NCBI GenBank assembly: GCA_913055925.1
Contig: CAJXLH010000149.1
Span: 1-6,777, forward strand
Direction: 5' to 3'
Source: an uncultured Maritalea sp.
GTDB lineage: Bacteria; Pseudomonadota; Alphaproteobacteria; Rhizobiales; Devosiaceae
Length of the DNA: 6,777 nt
Both the position numbers and the translations under genes were made by a program. The number at the start of each line of letters is the position of its first letter. The first letter of the stretch is position 1. The notes beneath the pieces were generated by a model that did no database searches, had not been told where the DNA came from, and saw only the letters and a list, made by a program, of their open reading frames with translations. This document shows positions 6,442 to 6,777 of this stretch, piece after piece.

Positions 6442-6777
6442 GATGTGACCCCAACCGCTTGTTTTCTATTTACTTTTGGCGCAGCCACGCGCAAGCGTCT
6501 GTCGGTTAGTGAATAGGCGCCAGCGAGCGCCATAATCAAAGCGCCATACCAAATCAAAGTCACGAATGGCTTGTACCAAACCCGCACCACCCGCGTTCCG
6601 CCTTCGGCCCGCTCGCCCAGTGAGACATAGATTTGGCTAAAGCCGAATGTACCGATGCCTGCCTCTGTTGTCGGCATAGCGCGTGCAGTATAGTTGCGTT
6701 TCTCCGACACAAGCGTTTTCACCCGTGTGCCCGGTTTGGACACGAAAAACTCCGCGTGTTCAGTTGTGTAATTTGGT
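6438..6777 (-). CDS. ccmF: Haem lyase subunit CcmF (CycK), C-terminal fragment
   Basis: The final 112 residues are visible; the gene continues past the right edge. CcmF is a multi-span inner-membrane protein that accepts haem from CcmE and joins it to reduced apocytochrome c, together with CcmH. Recognisable C-terminal family traits are a GPNYT-like start (PNYTTEH), the stretch TLVSEKRNYTARAMPTTEAGI, then FSQIYVSLGE in the last periplasmic region. A last membrane helix follows in WYKPFVTLIWYGALIMALAG, then the DRRLR motif facing the cytoplasm. The stop TGA overlaps the ccmH ATG by four bases. A GTG at 6743 lies within the conserved domain and is not a real start; reading is open to the window end. 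Nothing is unusual in the visible portion. Confidence 0.95.
   Translation of the reverse strand, partial: PNYTTEHAEFFVSKPGTRVKTLVSEKRNYTARAMPTTEAGIGTFGFSQIYVSLGERAEGGTRVVRVWYKPFVTLIWYGALIMALAGAYSLTDRRLRVAAPKVNRKQAVGVTS

Overview
This is a compact chromosomal window in which all eight recognisable genes, two of them cut by the window ends, lie on the minus strand. Read in the direction of transcription (high to low coordinates) the order is ccmF 3' end, ccmH, alpha/beta-hydrolase–OsmC fusion, TauE/SafE permease, degP-type serine protease, OmpR-type response regulator, sensor histidine kinase, and the 5' end of a probable glnE. Base composition looks moderate (a little over half G+C by eye). 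No stretch longer than about 100 bases lacks a gene, and I see no RNA genes, mobile elements or CRISPR repeats.

The frame ccmF-ccmH … degP-RR-HK-glnE matches the cycHJKL-degP-regulator-kinase-glnE order that I recall for Rhizobiales/Hyphomicrobiales such as Sinorhizobium and Agrobacterium. The source is therefore probably an alphaproteobacterium of that order; the genus cannot be fixed from this window.

Region by region: 6777-5947 is the end of a cytochrome c maturation operon, with ccmF and ccmH overlapping by ATGA. From 5981 to 3966 there are two accessory genes. The first overlaps the end of ccmH by 35 bases, so it is probably translated from the same message. The second follows its stop after 48 bases. 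From 3965 to 3827 there is a leader with two dyads and a strong ribosome binding site, which is the most likely place for a new promoter. From 3826 to 196 runs degP, then a 66-base gap holding a hairpin, then a two-component pair overlapping by 8 bases. The last 195 bases hold the start of glnE, whose ATG directly abuts the kinase stop codon.

A common theme is the cell envelope: haem attachment to apocytochromes, periplasmic protein quality control, and a membrane sensor with a sizeable periplasmic domain. The likely logic is that the two-component pair regulates envelope functions, possibly including degP. The two genes between ccmH and degP are the least expected part of the layout. Nothing here amounts to a clearly undescribed system; the best leads are the hydrolase–OsmC fusion with its extra cysteine/histidine cluster, the insertion context, and the dyads upstream of degP.
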